Below, piece after piece: positions 1-6,367 of a stretch of DNA of 13,017 bases. Location of the stretch: contig CAJJMF010000057.1 in the NCBI GenBank assembly GCA_905192805.1, forward strand, positions 1 to 13,017, in the 5' to 3' direction. This stretch comes from an uncultured Sutterella sp. Lineage in GTDB: Bacteria > Pseudomonadota > Gammaproteobacteria > Burkholderiales > Burkholderiaceae_F. The notes below the pieces were generated by a model that saw nothing but the letters and a program-made list of their open reading frames with translations, had not been told where the DNA came from and made no database searches. The translations under genes and the position numbers were made by a program. Position 1 is the stretch's first letter. Each line of letters starts with the position of its first letter.

Positions 1-5
1 AAGGC

Positions 6-47
6 ACTGTCAGAATCGCGTTGCACGAACTGTCAAAATCGCGTTGC
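6..47. repeat. Two 19-bp direct repeat units, 23-bp period
   Basis: Units at 6-24 and 29-47 (ACTGTCRRAATCGCGTTGC-like, starting ACTGTCA) are identical except for one A/G difference at position 13 versus 36. The window begins five bases before the first unit, so more copies may lie upstream. TGTCA-starting tandem units of this spacing resemble the terminal binding repeats of IS21-type or TniA/TnsB-type transposons, but no transposase is in view and the orientation points into the SRP RNA side. The identity of the repeat is unknown. Confidence 0.6.
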
Positions 48-69
48 GCTAACAAGCGGTTGGGGATTT

Positions 70-98
70 TTGCAAATAACGCCTAATTCCTATATCAT
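70..98 (+). promoter_or_regulatory. Promoter of the SRP RNA gene
   Basis: A -35 box TTGCAA (70-75) and a -10 box TATCAT (93-98) are separated by exactly 17 bp. The mature RNA end predicted from helix pairing lies 10 bp after the -10 box. The spacing and match fit a sigma70-type promoter. Confidence 0.7.
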
Positions 99-107
99 AT
101 GGATCTT

Positions 108-202
108 GGCGGGTCCCCTCGCATGCTGTCCCCAGCGACCTGGTCAGGTCGGGAACGAAGCAGCCAAGCTGGTTTGCAGCAGTGCCGAGGATAAGGCTCG
201 CC
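108..202 (+). ncRNA. ffs: Signal recognition particle RNA, small bacterial 4.5S type
   Basis: This RNA pairs with Ffh to deliver nascent inner-membrane proteins to FtsY and the translocon. The diagnostic domain IV is present: GGTCAGGTC at 142-150, a GGAA tetraloop at 152-155 closed by G-C, and the asymmetric-loop strand GAAGCAGCC. The ends pair as a closing helix: GGCGGGTC (108-115) against GGCTCGCC (195-202), eight pairs including G-U. The length of about 95 nt fits the short 4.5S form without an Alu domain. A TTTT tract just after the closing helix could help termination. SRP RNA is often found next to dnaX in bacteria; here two genes lie between them. The ends are inferred from pairing and could shift by a few bases. 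Confidence 0.93.
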
Positions 203-320
203 ATTTTCATCTCGACCATGCCCGTGACAATGCCCTATGGGTTCGTGTCTTCCTCAGTCGACCCTTGTGAGGTTTGACCCCTACTGGCGCGTTGCCCGAC
301 TTTTACTGGGCCTAAAGCCT

Positions 321-995
321 ATGAACCAGTCTTTGTATCTTCTTTTCTTGGTGACTGCAGCCACGACGGTGGCCACGCCAGGACCGGGTGTATTGATGAC
401 CTTGATGAAATCGGTGCGCTATGGCTATACCGGGGCGCGCTGGACGATCCTTGGAACGGCAACAGGGACGATCATCATGGGGCTGATATCCGCCACGGGT
501 TTAGGGGTGATTCTTTCACACACGCCAAGCGCTTATAACGGATTGCGTATCTTGGGTGCTCTCTACATGATCTGGTTGGGTATCAAGAATTTTCGCGTCA
601 AAGCGATGGACCTTGAAAGTGTTATTCGCCGCAAAGACGTCGCCAATGCCTTGACGCAGACTGTTCCTAATGATGAGATTCGTCGTTTTCCTTTCTTCAT
701 GGAAGGTATTACGTTACAGATGACGAACCCCATGCTCATCATGTTCTTCCTTTCGTTATTCCCTCAGTTTATCGACCCCGCCTACGACTACGTTGGACAG
801 TTCGTGTTACTCACGATTACGTATTTCTCCCTTGTACTGGTGATTCACACCGTCTATAGCCTAGTGACAGGCCACTACCGCGCGTTATTAAAGAGCCAAC
901 GTATGACACAGTGGATTTATCGTATTGGCGGATCCTTATTCATTTTGTTAGCTTTCTTAGTGTTAAAGTCTGTGCTACAGAGCTGGGTTGCCTAG
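321..995 (+). CDS. LysE/RhtB family amino-acid exporter
   Basis: Predicted inner-membrane exporter of 224 residues, the usual length for the LysE/RhtB family, which exports amino acids such as lysine, threonine, homoserine or leucine by proton antiport. The family signature TPGPG lies at residues 19-23 in the first hydrophobic segment, and a conserved NP pair lies at 136-137 before the segment LIMFFLSLFPQF. About six hydrophobic stretches are visible (roughly 5-25, 42-65, 74-90, 135-151, 160-183, 203-218), with a charged cytoplasmic loop around 90-125. I chose the ATG at 321 because the signature then sits at the family position; the upstream ATG at 237 would add 28 residues with no family resemblance. 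The Shine-Dalgarno sequence is weak. The substrate cannot be read from sequence. The acetyltransferase gene follows after 31 bp and is probably cotranscribed. Confidence 0.85.
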   Translation: MNQSLYLLFLVTAATTVATPGPGVLMTLMKSVRYGYTGARWTILGTATGTIIMGLISATGLGVILSHTPSAYNGLRILGALYMIWLGIKNFRVKAMDLESVIRRKDVANALTQTVPNDEIRRFPFFMEGITLQMTNPMLIMFFLSLFPQFIDPAYDYVGQFVLLTITYFSLVLVIHTVYSLVTGHYRALLKSQRMTQWIYRIGGSLFILLAFLVLKSVLQSWVA

Positions 996-1026
996 CGACT
1001 GAGCTGGACTATTGGAGTGATGTGTT

Positions 1027-1521
1027 ATGAGTAGTTTTGAAATCCGTCCTGTGCGTCGTGAAGACTGTGCAACGGTTCGTGAGTTGATTTTTGCCTTGGC
1101 GCGTTACGAACGTCTCGAAGACCAATGCAAAGCCACGGTGGAACAATTGGAAGAAGAACTCTTTGGACCGAAGTCAGTGATTCGTTGTGTGCTTGCCTGG
1201 GAAAAGGATGACGCGGGTGTGGAGACTCCCGTAGGCTTTGCCCTCTATTTCTTCAATTTCTCGACCTTCTTAACCAAGCGCGGTTTGTATTTGGAAGACC
1301 TTTTTGTGAAGGAAGAATGCCGAGGAAAAGGCTACGGCAAAGCACTGATCAAATATCTGGCTCGTGAAGCGGTGCGAGAAGGCTGCGGGCGTTTTGACTG
1401 GGTGGTACTCGATTGGAATCAGTTGGCCATCGATTTTTATGAACGTATGGGCGCTCGTATTTTGCAAGACTGGCGTATTTGTCGCTTAGAAGGCGAATCG
1501 TTAGCAAAAGCTGCCCAGTAA
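1027..1521 (+). CDS. GNAT N-acetyltransferase, spermidine/thialysine acetyltransferase-like
   Basis: GNAT-fold acetyltransferase of 164 residues that by family would transfer acetyl from acetyl-CoA to a primary amine. It resembles the SSAT / thialysine acetyltransferase branch along its whole length: FEIRPVRREDC at the start, ARYERLEDQ near 25-33, a GFALYFFNFSTF strand at 70-81, and GLYLEDLFV at 86-94. The acetyl-CoA pyrophosphate loop is RGKGYG at 99-104, and WN (130-131) with Tyr138 matches the catalytic tyrosine region. GGAG at 1014-1017, nine bases ahead, supports the start. It follows the LysE-type exporter closely and ends before a hairpin. Polyamine, thialysine or another lysine-like diamine substrates are all possible. 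The family call is firm; the substrate is inference. Confidence 0.87.
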   Translation: MSSFEIRPVRREDCATVRELIFALARYERLEDQCKATVEQLEEELFGPKSVIRCVLAWEKDDAGVETPVGFALYFFNFSTFLTKRGLYLEDLFVKEECRGKGYGKALIKYLAREAVREGCGRFDWVVLDWNQLAIDFYERMGARILQDWRICRLEGESLAKAAQ

Positions 1522-1532
1522 GGGCAGGATCT

Positions 1533-1560
1533 AAGGGGGCGCGTTCACGTGCCCCTTTGT
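1533..1560 (+). terminator. Probable terminator after the acetyltransferase gene
   Basis: AAGGGG plus CGCG pairs with CGTG plus CCCCTT around a TTCA loop, with one bulged G; a short and imperfect TTTGTT tail follows. It begins 11 bp after the stop codon. The tail is weak, so termination may be partial. Confidence 0.55.
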
Positions 1561-1588
1561 TCACTGGGTGTAGAGATTTCGTTAAAAT
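1560..1588 (+). promoter_or_regulatory. Candidate promoter for the dnaX operon
   Basis: TTCACT (1560-1565) and TAAAAT (1583-1588) are spaced 17 bp and lie just after the preceding hairpin, about 60 bp ahead of the dnaX start. The -35 match is four of six. This is a visual call only. Confidence 0.4.
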
Positions 1589-1650
1589 GTGGGGACAGGT
1601 TTATCCTTGTTCCAGTATTTATCCGTTCACCGATCCTCTAGGAAAGTAGC

Positions 1651-3012
1651 ATGAGCAGTAACTATCAGGTGTTAGCCCGAAAATGGCGTCCACACGACTT
1701 TGAAAGCCTTGTTGGGCAAGATCACGTTGTCACTGCCTTAACGCGTGCTCTCGAAGAAAAGCGTCTGCACCATGCTTACCTCTTTACGGGGACGCGTGGT
1801 GTGGGTAAGACCACCGTCTCGCGTATTTTCGCTAAAGCGCTCAATTGCCAAGGGGCCGATGGCAACGGGGATATTACCGCGCATCCGTGTGGGGTGTGCG
1901 AAGCCTGCCGTGCGATTGACGAAGGACGTTTCCCGGACTATATCGAAATGGACGCGGCCTCGAACCGCTCCGTTGAGGACATTACACCGTTATTGGATAA
2001 GGCCGTCTACCCGCCTACGAATGGTCGTTTCAAGGTCTACATGATTGACGAAGTGCATATGATGACCACGACCGCTTTCAATGCCATGCTCAAGACGCTC
2101 GAAGAACCGCCCGAGTATGTGAAATTCATTTTGGCAACGACGGATCCTCAGAAAGTGCCCATCACCGTGCTTTCACGGTGTCTGCAATTTAATTTACGCA
2201 ACATGACCCCCGCCGGGATTGTCTCGCACATGTCCCATATCCTCACGGAGGAAAAGATTGCGTTTGAAGAACCCGCCCTTAAACTGCTCGCGAGCGGTGC
2301 TCGTGGTTCTATGCGTGACGGGTTGTCGCTCTTGGATCAGGCGATTGCGTATTGCGGCAACACCATCCATGCCGAGGGTGTTCGGCAGATGCTGGGCATG
2401 AGCCGCTCGGAAAGTTTGGTGGAAATTTTGGATGCCTTAATGGCGGGCGATGGGGCTAAGATGATTCAAGTGGCGGATTCGATGGCCCTTCAGGGGGTGT
2501 CGTTTGCTCAGGCGCTTCGCGACTTGGCCGGACTGTTACATCGCTTGGCACTCTTTCAACGTATTCCAGGCGTGGATATGAAAGAGGAGCTGGATGCCCC
2601 CCTGCTAACCCGACTGTCGCAAGCATTTAGTCCTGAGGAAGTGCAACTCTACTATCAAATCGTCATTCATGGTCGTAATGATTTGAGTCTGGCACCGGAC
2701 GATTATGCGGGATTTACGATGACGCTGTTACGTTTGTTGGCATTTAAGCCTTCGGACGCCCGCGGGTATCGAGCGGTTGCTCCCCGTGATGGGGGACAAC
2801 CGAGTCTGGCGAGTCCGCCCGCTCCTGCGCCAGTGGTGGCACAGCGTGAAGCGCCCCCTGCGCCCGTCGTGAAGACTCCCTCCGTAACGTCCCCGCCGCC
2901 CGTGGTACCGACGACTCCCGCGCCCAGCATTTTATCCTCGGGCGAGGATGGGGCAGACACTCCGGAGTACGATGACTCCAATCCGCCTTGGGGGGAGCCT
3001 GACGCCAGTTGA
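1651..3012 (+). CDS. dnaX: DNA polymerase III gamma-length subunit / tau N-terminal part (DnaX)
   Basis: AAA+ motor of the clamp loader, which opens the beta clamp and loads it on primed DNA. Walker A GTRGVGKT is at residues 47-54, zinc ligands are Cys66, Cys80, Cys83 and Cys86, Walker B with Asp133-Glu134 lies in VYMIDEVH, sensor 1 is LATTD (161-165), the SRC arginine-finger motif is 175-177, and sensor 2 is SMRDG (220-224). Domain III follows to about residue 370, then a Pro/Ala-rich linker. The ATG at 1651 has AGGAAAG seven bases upstream. This frame stops at a TGA (3010-3012) after 453 codons, close in size to E. coli gamma (431). The tau-specific domain is intact in the +1 frame. Either a programmed or slippage frameshift makes tau (about 599 residues), or the sequence carries an indel in the G6 run at 2990-2995. 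First gene of an operon with ybaB, recR and gmhA. Confidence 0.93.
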   Translation: MSSNYQVLARKWRPHDFESLVGQDHVVTALTRALEEKRLHHAYLFTGTRGVGKTTVSRIFAKALNCQGADGNGDITAHPCGVCEACRAIDEGRFPDYIEMDAASNRSVEDITPLLDKAVYPPTNGRFKVYMIDEVHMMTTTAFNAMLKTLEEPPEYVKFILATTDPQKVPITVLSRCLQFNLRNMTPAGIVSHMSHILTEEKIAFEEPALKLLASGARGSMRDGLSLLDQAIAYCGNTIHAEGVRQMLGMSRSESLVEILDALMAGDGAKMIQVADSMALQGVSFAQALRDLAGLLHRLALFQRIPGVDMKEELDAPLLTRLSQAFSPEEVQLYYQIVIHGRNDLSLAPDDYAGFTMTLLRLLAFKPSDARGYRAVAPRDGGQPSLASPPAPAPVVAQREAPPAPVVKTPSVTSPPPVVPTTPAPSILSSGEDGADTPEYDDSNPPWGEPDAS

Positions 3013-3451
3013 GGATGTCCCAGAAGAGCCTGCAGGTTACTATTACAACGACGTTGACGTGCCTGACACATCAAACTCTTCACTCAATTGGCGTAAAGTG
3101 GTAGAAAATGCCCAACTTACGGGACCCATGAAAAACTTAGCCTATCAAGCTCAAGTGTTAACCTTGGAGTCGACTCAAGTGAACTTGCGTTTGCCTGTGG
3201 CAGCGTTTGCGACGGAAAAGAATCGACTCTACCTTGAGCAACAACTCTCACGTTACTTTGGGCGTCCGTTTTATGTTCGTTTTGAGGTCGGTGAGTTGAC
3301 CAGTGAAACGGTCGGCGAAGTGGTGACAAAAGAGAAGATCCAGGCGAAATTGGATCGCATTGAACGCTTTAAGAAGGCGCCCCTTGTGAAGCAATTTATG
3401 CAAGAATTAGGGGCGGTGGTGGATGATAACACCGTAAAAGATCGTCATTAA
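2948..3451 (+). CDS. dnaX: Tau C-terminal domain of DnaX, in the +1 frame
   Basis: This is the continuation of dnaX rather than a separate gene. From about 3005 it encodes an acidic linker (TPVEDVPEEPAG), then from LNWRKVVENAQL a domain of about 120 residues typical of the tau C-terminus that binds the polymerase alpha subunit, ending in VKQFMQELGAVVDDN. The frame is open from 2888, but the residues it encodes before about 2990 are arginine-rich and unlike tau, while the 0 frame there reads an acidic DDSNPPWGEPD. The frames therefore most plausibly join between 2989 and 3012. The ATG at 2948 has no convincing ribosome site at a useful distance, so independent translation is unlikely. The next gene, ybaB, starts 24 bp after the stop. 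The fold assignment is strong; how the ribosome reaches this frame is unresolved. Confidence 0.8.
   Translation: MGQTLRSTMTPIRLGGSLTPVEDVPEEPAGYYYNDVDVPDTSNSSLNWRKVVENAQLTGPMKNLAYQAQVLTLESTQVNLRLPVAAFATEKNRLYLEQQLSRYFGRPFYVRFEVGELTSETVGEVVTKEKIQAKLDRIERFKKAPLVKQFMQELGAVVDDNTVKDRH
2989..3012 (+). other. Candidate +1 frameshift zone in dnaX
   Basis: The 0 frame reads TGG GGG GAG CCT GAC GCC AGT TGA. Six consecutive G (2990-2995) would let a glycine tRNA on GGG re-pair one base downstream and continue AGC CTG ACG CCA GTT GAG into the tau C-terminus. I see no strong downstream stem-loop or nearby Shine-Dalgarno-like stimulator. Polymerase slippage or an assembly indel in the G run would give the same picture. 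Confidence 0.5.
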
Positions 3452-3475
3452 TTTTTTGAGGAAAGGAATATCCCT

Positions 3476-3799
3476 ATGCGTGGATTTGGTGGTGGAAACA
3501 ATATGATGGCTCAGGCACAGCGTATGCAGAGTTTGCTCGCTGGCTTACAAGAAAAGATGGCTCAGACCGAATTTGAAGGCAGCGCGGCCAATGGCGCGGT
3601 GACGGTCACGGTGACGGGCGATTCGACGTGCCGTCGTGTGCACATTGATCCCGCGGTGGTGGATACGGATGATTTGGCCATGTTGGAAGACTTGTTGACG
3701 CTCGCGTTTAACAATGCTCAGAAAAATGCCAAGGATCAGTACGACGCCATGGTACGTAAGACGATCCCGTTGCCTCCTGGGATGAAATTACCCTTCTAA
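3476..3799 (+). CDS. ybaB: Nucleoid-associated protein, YbaB/EbfC family
   Basis: Small DNA-binding protein of 107 residues, normal for the family, which forms a dimer with a central beta sheet and long helices and coats the nucleoid. The glycine-rich start MRGFGGGNN is followed by MMAQAQRMQSLLAGLQEKMAQTEFEG, then a strand region NGAVTVTVTGDSTCRRVHIDP (about 39-59), an acidic DDLAMLEDLLTLAFNNA helix, and the proline-rich end PLPPGMKLPF; all are family hallmarks. AAGGA at 3463-3467 supports the ATG at 3476. It sits between dnaX and recR, the usual place for this gene, and is probably cotranscribed. Its exact role is unsettled in the family; links to recombination repair rest on this linkage. 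Confidence 0.95.
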   Translation: MRGFGGGNNMMAQAQRMQSLLAGLQEKMAQTEFEGSAANGAVTVTVTGDSTCRRVHIDPAVVDTDDLAMLEDLLTLAFNNAQKNAKDQYDAMVRKTIPLPPGMKLPF

Positions 3800-3827
3800 T
3801 GGGTAGGGTTAAGGGTCTCAAGACACT

Positions 3828-4448
3828 ATGGCAATCCGTCAAACCGGTGTGGTCGCGACACTGATCGAATTACTCCAAAAGCTTCCGGGGTATGGGCCGA
3901 TGTCGGCCCAACGAGCAGCGTATTGGTTACTCAAAGAACCTGAAAGTCGCATTACTCCGTTACTCGAAGCACTCGAGGACGCCCGCACCAAAGTGCACCG
4001 TTGCCCGCTGTGTAACACGTTTACCGAAGGGGGCCTGTGCGAGATTTGCCAAGATGAATCACGCGATCGCTCGTTATTGTGTGTTGTCGAAGGCGTTGCC
4101 GATCAAGAGGCCCTCGAAAACTCCCTGGCTTGGCCGGGACGCTATTTCGTCTTATCGGGACGTCTCAATCCCATTGAGGGTAATGGCCCCAATGAAATTG
4201 GGTTACCGAAACTCTTAGAACGGATCGATCAGGGACTCGCAGAGGAGTCGTTGCGTGAGGTGGTGATTGCCACAAGCTATACCCCCGAAGGGGATGCGAC
4301 GGCTTACTATTTAATCGATTTACTGCAAAAGCGTAAACCCGGACTTCGCGTCACGCGTTTGGCTCGTGGGCTTCCCACTGGCATTGAAATTAAATACACC
4401 GACCTTAACACGATTGCCAATGCGGTCTATTCCCGAAAAGATTTTTAA
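3828..4448 (+). CDS. recR: Recombination mediator protein RecR
   Basis: RecR works with RecF and RecO to load RecA on SSB-coated gapped DNA. The 206-residue protein has the full architecture: a helix-hairpin-helix region LPGYGPMSAQR (19-29), a four-cysteine zinc finger (Cys59, Cys62, Cys71, Cys74), a Toprim domain beginning with VVEGVADQEAL (86-96), the GRLNPIEGNGP segment (111-121), and the acidic EGDATAYYL motif (154-162). Length matches E. coli RecR (201). The start ATG at 3828 has no strong Shine-Dalgarno, and lies 28 bp after ybaB, so translational coupling is plausible. The gmhA gene begins 12 bp after its stop. Confidence 0.96.
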   Translation: MAIRQTGVVATLIELLQKLPGYGPMSAQRAAYWLLKEPESRITPLLEALEDARTKVHRCPLCNTFTEGGLCEICQDESRDRSLLCVVEGVADQEALENSLAWPGRYFVLSGRLNPIEGNGPNEIGLPKLLERIDQGLAEESLREVVIATSYTPEGDATAYYLIDLLQKRKPGLRVTRLARGLPTGIEIKYTDLNTIANAVYSRKDF

Positions 4449-4460
4449 AGAGATCACGCT

Positions 4461-5057
4461 ATGAGTATCAATACCGTGGAAAATGCTCTCACCGAAGCGC
4501 GTTGGGCGCTCGATGAGTTACTCAATAATCGCCAAGCGTTGGCTGCCATTGATCAGGCGGGGCAACTGATGGCCCAAACGATTAAGGCGGGCGGCAAAAT
4601 CATGAGTTGTGGCAACGGGGGGAGCCTCTGTGATGCCATGCATTTTGCGGAAGAAATGACTGGGCGTTATCGAAAAAATCGTCCGGCCTATGCGGCGGTA
4701 GCGATTGCGGATGCTTCTCATATCGCGTGTGTGGGTAATGACTATGGCTATGAGTATGTCTTTAGTCGTTATGTCGAGGCACACGGACGTCCCGATGACG
4801 TGCTTCTGGCTATCTCGACCTCGGGAACAAGTAAGAACGTATTAAAAGCCATCGAGGCGGCGCGTTCTCGTGGGGTCAAAGTGGTGGCGATGACTGGCAA
4901 AGCGGAGTCGCCCGTTGCTCAGCTGGCCGATGTCGCGATTGTGACACCGGCGGGTAAATGGGCGGACCGTGTTCAGGAATTGCATATCAAAGCCATTCAC
5001 ATCATGATCGAATTGGTTGAGCGCGAGCTCAATCCAGAAAACTATCGCGAAGAATAG
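4461..5057 (+). CDS. gmhA: Phosphoheptose isomerase GmhA (sedoheptulose 7-phosphate isomerase)
   Basis: Converts sedoheptulose 7-phosphate to D-glycero-D-manno-heptose 7-phosphate, the first step toward the heptose of lipopolysaccharide inner core, in the cytosol. It is a SIS-fold protein of 198 residues. The GmhA-specific block GNGGSLCDAMHFAEEMTGRY lies at 51-70, STSGTSKNV at 119-127, and DRVQELHIKAIH at 169-180. The catalytic pair known in E. coli, Glu65 and His180, occurs at the same positions here. The close paralogue DiaA lacks the CDAMHFAEE catalytic context, so I prefer GmhA. The ATG at 4461 lies 12 bp after recR, indicating cotranscription with the dnaX-recR operon. A gene for LPS synthesis in this repair operon is not the usual arrangement in E. 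coli. Confidence 0.92.
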   Translation: MSINTVENALTEARWALDELLNNRQALAAIDQAGQLMAQTIKAGGKIMSCGNGGSLCDAMHFAEEMTGRYRKNRPAYAAVAIADASHIACVGNDYGYEYVFSRYVEAHGRPDDVLLAISTSGTSKNVLKAIEAARSRGVKVVAMTGKAESPVAQLADVAIVTPAGKWADRVQELHIKAIHIMIELVERELNPENYREE

Positions 5058-5058
5058 C

Positions 5059-5086
5059 CGGGGTGTTGTGTGTTGAACGCACCCCG
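5059..5086 (+). other. Hairpin just after gmhA
   Basis: CGGGGTG (5059-5065) pairs perfectly with CACCCCG (5080-5086), starting 2 bp after the gmhA stop. No T tract follows; the next bases are a run of G. It may stabilise the 3' end or pause polymerase, but it is not a clear intrinsic terminator. Confidence 0.4.
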
Positions 5087-5144
5087 TGAGGGGGGGTGAG
5101 CGATGAAAGTTTTTGCTATGTCGAGCAAAAATCGCCCTAAAAAT

Positions 5145-5153
5145 TGATAAAAT
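5145..5153 (+). promoter_or_regulatory. Extended -10 promoter for greA
   Basis: TGATAAAAT combines an extended TG element with the -10 hexamer TAAAAT (5148-5153). No good -35 box lies 17 bp upstream. Transcription would start near 5160 and give a leader of about 130 nt before greA, including the hairpin at 5218-5255. Confidence 0.5.
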
Positions 5154-5217
5154 GGGCGCGCAAACGAAACCCCATTCTGGGGACTCCAGCGAGGCCCCCA
5201 TCAATGAAATCCATACA

Positions 5218-5264
5218 AACGCCCGGGATTGCCAAGGTGACAAGACCCGGGCGTTGAATTTTTT
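5218..5264 (+). terminator. Strong terminator / attenuator hairpin ahead of greA
   Basis: AACGCCCGGG (5218-5227) and CCCGGGCGTT (5246-5255) form a perfect 10-bp stem with an 18-nt loop, followed by GAA and six T (5259-5264). It lies 26 bp before the greA start and downstream of a promoter-like element, so besides ending the gmhA operon it could trim greA transcripts. Upstream in the same leader, GGGG at 5179-5182 can pair with CCCC at 5170-5173 or at 5196-5199. Confidence 0.85.
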
Positions 5265-5290
5265 GTAGTCAATTTGAGAACATTAAAATT

Positions 5291-5773
5291 ATGCTGAATA
5301 ACCGTATTCCGATTACTTCTCGTGGTGCTGAAAAACTGAAGGCTGAATTGGAGTATCTGAAAAAGACGGCTCGCCCCGCTGTGGTGGCTGCCATTGCCGA
5401 AGCCCGTGAAAAAGGCGACTTGTCGGAAAATGCCGAATATGATGCTGCGCGTGAAGAGCAGGGCCATATTGAAGGGCGTATTGCTGAATTGGAAGGGAAG
5501 ATCCCTGCGTTGCAGATTATCGATCCGGCCGAGTTGGATGCCGGGGAACGCATCGTGTTTGGCGCTACCGTGACGTTGTACGATGAGGAAGATGATTCGA
5601 CCGTTACCTATCAAATTGTGGGTGACGATGAAGCCGATATCAAAGAAAACCGTATTTCGGTCTCGAGTCCGATTGCACGTGCGTTAATTGGCAAAAACGA
5701 AGGCGATATGGTGCAATTTCGCGCTCCCAAGGGTTTGGTGAGTTTTGAGATTGAATCGGTCGAATACGTGTAA
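5291..5773 (+). CDS. greA: Transcript cleavage and elongation factor GreA
   Basis: GreA enters the secondary channel of RNA polymerase and stimulates cleavage of backtracked RNA. The 160-residue protein has the N-terminal coiled coil: ITSRGAEKLKAELEYLKK (8-25), then AIAEAREKGDLSENAEYDAA around 34-53 at the coil tip, where Asp43 and Glu46 correspond to the acidic pair that positions the catalytic magnesium. The C-terminal FKBP-like globular domain follows, with FGATVTLYDEED and the ending GDMVQFRAPKGLVSFEIESVEY. Length is standard. The start ATG at 5291 has only a weak GAGA about 11 bases upstream. The gene has its own leader with a terminator hairpin and converges on yhbY. Confidence 0.96.
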   Translation: MLNNRIPITSRGAEKLKAELEYLKKTARPAVVAAIAEAREKGDLSENAEYDAAREEQGHIEGRIAELEGKIPALQIIDPAELDAGERIVFGATVTLYDEEDDSTVTYQIVGDDEADIKENRISVSSPIARALIGKNEGDMVQFRAPKGLVSFEIESVEYV

Positions 5774-5815
5774 AAAGAAAAAGCCGATTCAACGAGGGAG
5801 GCTCTGAATCGGCTT
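5772..5815 (-). terminator. Terminator shared by yhbY and greA
   Basis: AAGCCGATTCA (5781-5791) and TGAATCGGCTT (5805-5815) form a perfect 11-bp stem with a 13-nt loop. On the minus strand the stem runs into TTTTTCTTTTTA, an excellent tail for yhbY. On the plus strand the tail is poor (AAATCG), so it would end greA transcripts less efficiently. Confidence 0.88.
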
Positions 5816-5832
5816 AAATCGCGTGGAGTGAG

Positions 5833-6348
5833 TTATTTCGCCATGGCAGCTTTCTTGGTTACGCGAGTACGCTTAGGACGTGCACGACGGGGGGCAGTCT
5901 CGACGCGCTTTTTCTTTTCACCCGGTTTTTTCGATGCAACCTTCTTGGTGGCGGTCTTGGGTTGACGCTTCGCAGGCGCTTGAGGCTCTTGCTTTTGCCC
6001 CGCGAGGCTAATACGACCCATGGTGAGCGCCGCTAAACGGCTGGCCGCTTCGGTATCGACGTCTTCGTCTTGATCGCTCGGGCGCCAGAGAACCAGTAGC
6101 TTACCGATGAGTTGAACGCGTGCAGCGCCAAGGGTTTCAGCCACTTCCGCAAAAATCGATTCCAATTCTTCACGATCATCAGTCGGAACGCGAACTTTGA
6201 TCAGTTCGTGAGCCTTGAGGGCTCGGTCGATTTCGTTCATCACGGCTTGCGTCAATCCGTTGGCGCCTAAGAGAACAACCGGATCGAGATGATGGGCTTT
6301 AGCGCGCAATGCCAAACGCGTATCGCGCGAGAGAATAATTTCTTTCAT
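5833..6348 (-). CDS. yhbY: Ribosome assembly RNA-binding protein YhbY (CRM domain) with basic tail
   Basis: YhbY associates with the pre-50S ribosomal subunit. The N-terminal 95 residues form a CRM domain: RLALRAKAHHLDPVVLLGANG (near 10-30), the helix AVMNEIDRALKAHELIKVRV, and VQLIGKLLVLWRP near 78-90; the conserved GANG loop is present. The remaining roughly 75 residues are Lys/Arg/Ala/Pro-rich and likely disordered, probably adding RNA affinity. E. coli YhbY is about 97 residues and lacks such a tail. I use the ATG at 6348; a TTG two codons upstream is possible. It is transcribed divergently from rlmE, another 50S maturation factor, and convergently with greA. Confidence 0.92.
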   Translation of the reverse strand: MKEIILSRDTRLALRAKAHHLDPVVLLGANGLTQAVMNEIDRALKAHELIKVRVPTDDREELESIFAEVAETLGAARVQLIGKLLVLWRPSDQDEDVDTEAASRLAALTMGRISLAGQKQEPQAPAKRQPKTATKKVASKKPGEKKKRVETAPRRARPKRTRVTKKAAMAK

Positions 6349-6367
6349 AGTCAAAACAATTCAGGGG

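Noticed and set aside
70..270. 66-codon ORF over the SRP RNA
   Set aside because: It runs straight through the structured RNA gene, has no ribosome site and no protein resemblance.
2703..3083. 126-codon minus-strand ORF opposite the 3' part of dnaX
   Set aside because: Its Gly/Ser/Thr-rich composition mirrors the proline-rich linker on the other strand; no ribosome site or family features.
5152..5271. Possible 38-codon leader peptide ahead of greA
   Set aside because: Its ATG overlaps the -10 element, so the promoter seen could not produce an RNA containing it, and there is no ribosome site.
4842..5614. Overlapping minus-strand ORFs across gmhA, the greA leader and greA
   Set aside because: They are antisense shadows of two clear genes and cross a strong terminator.
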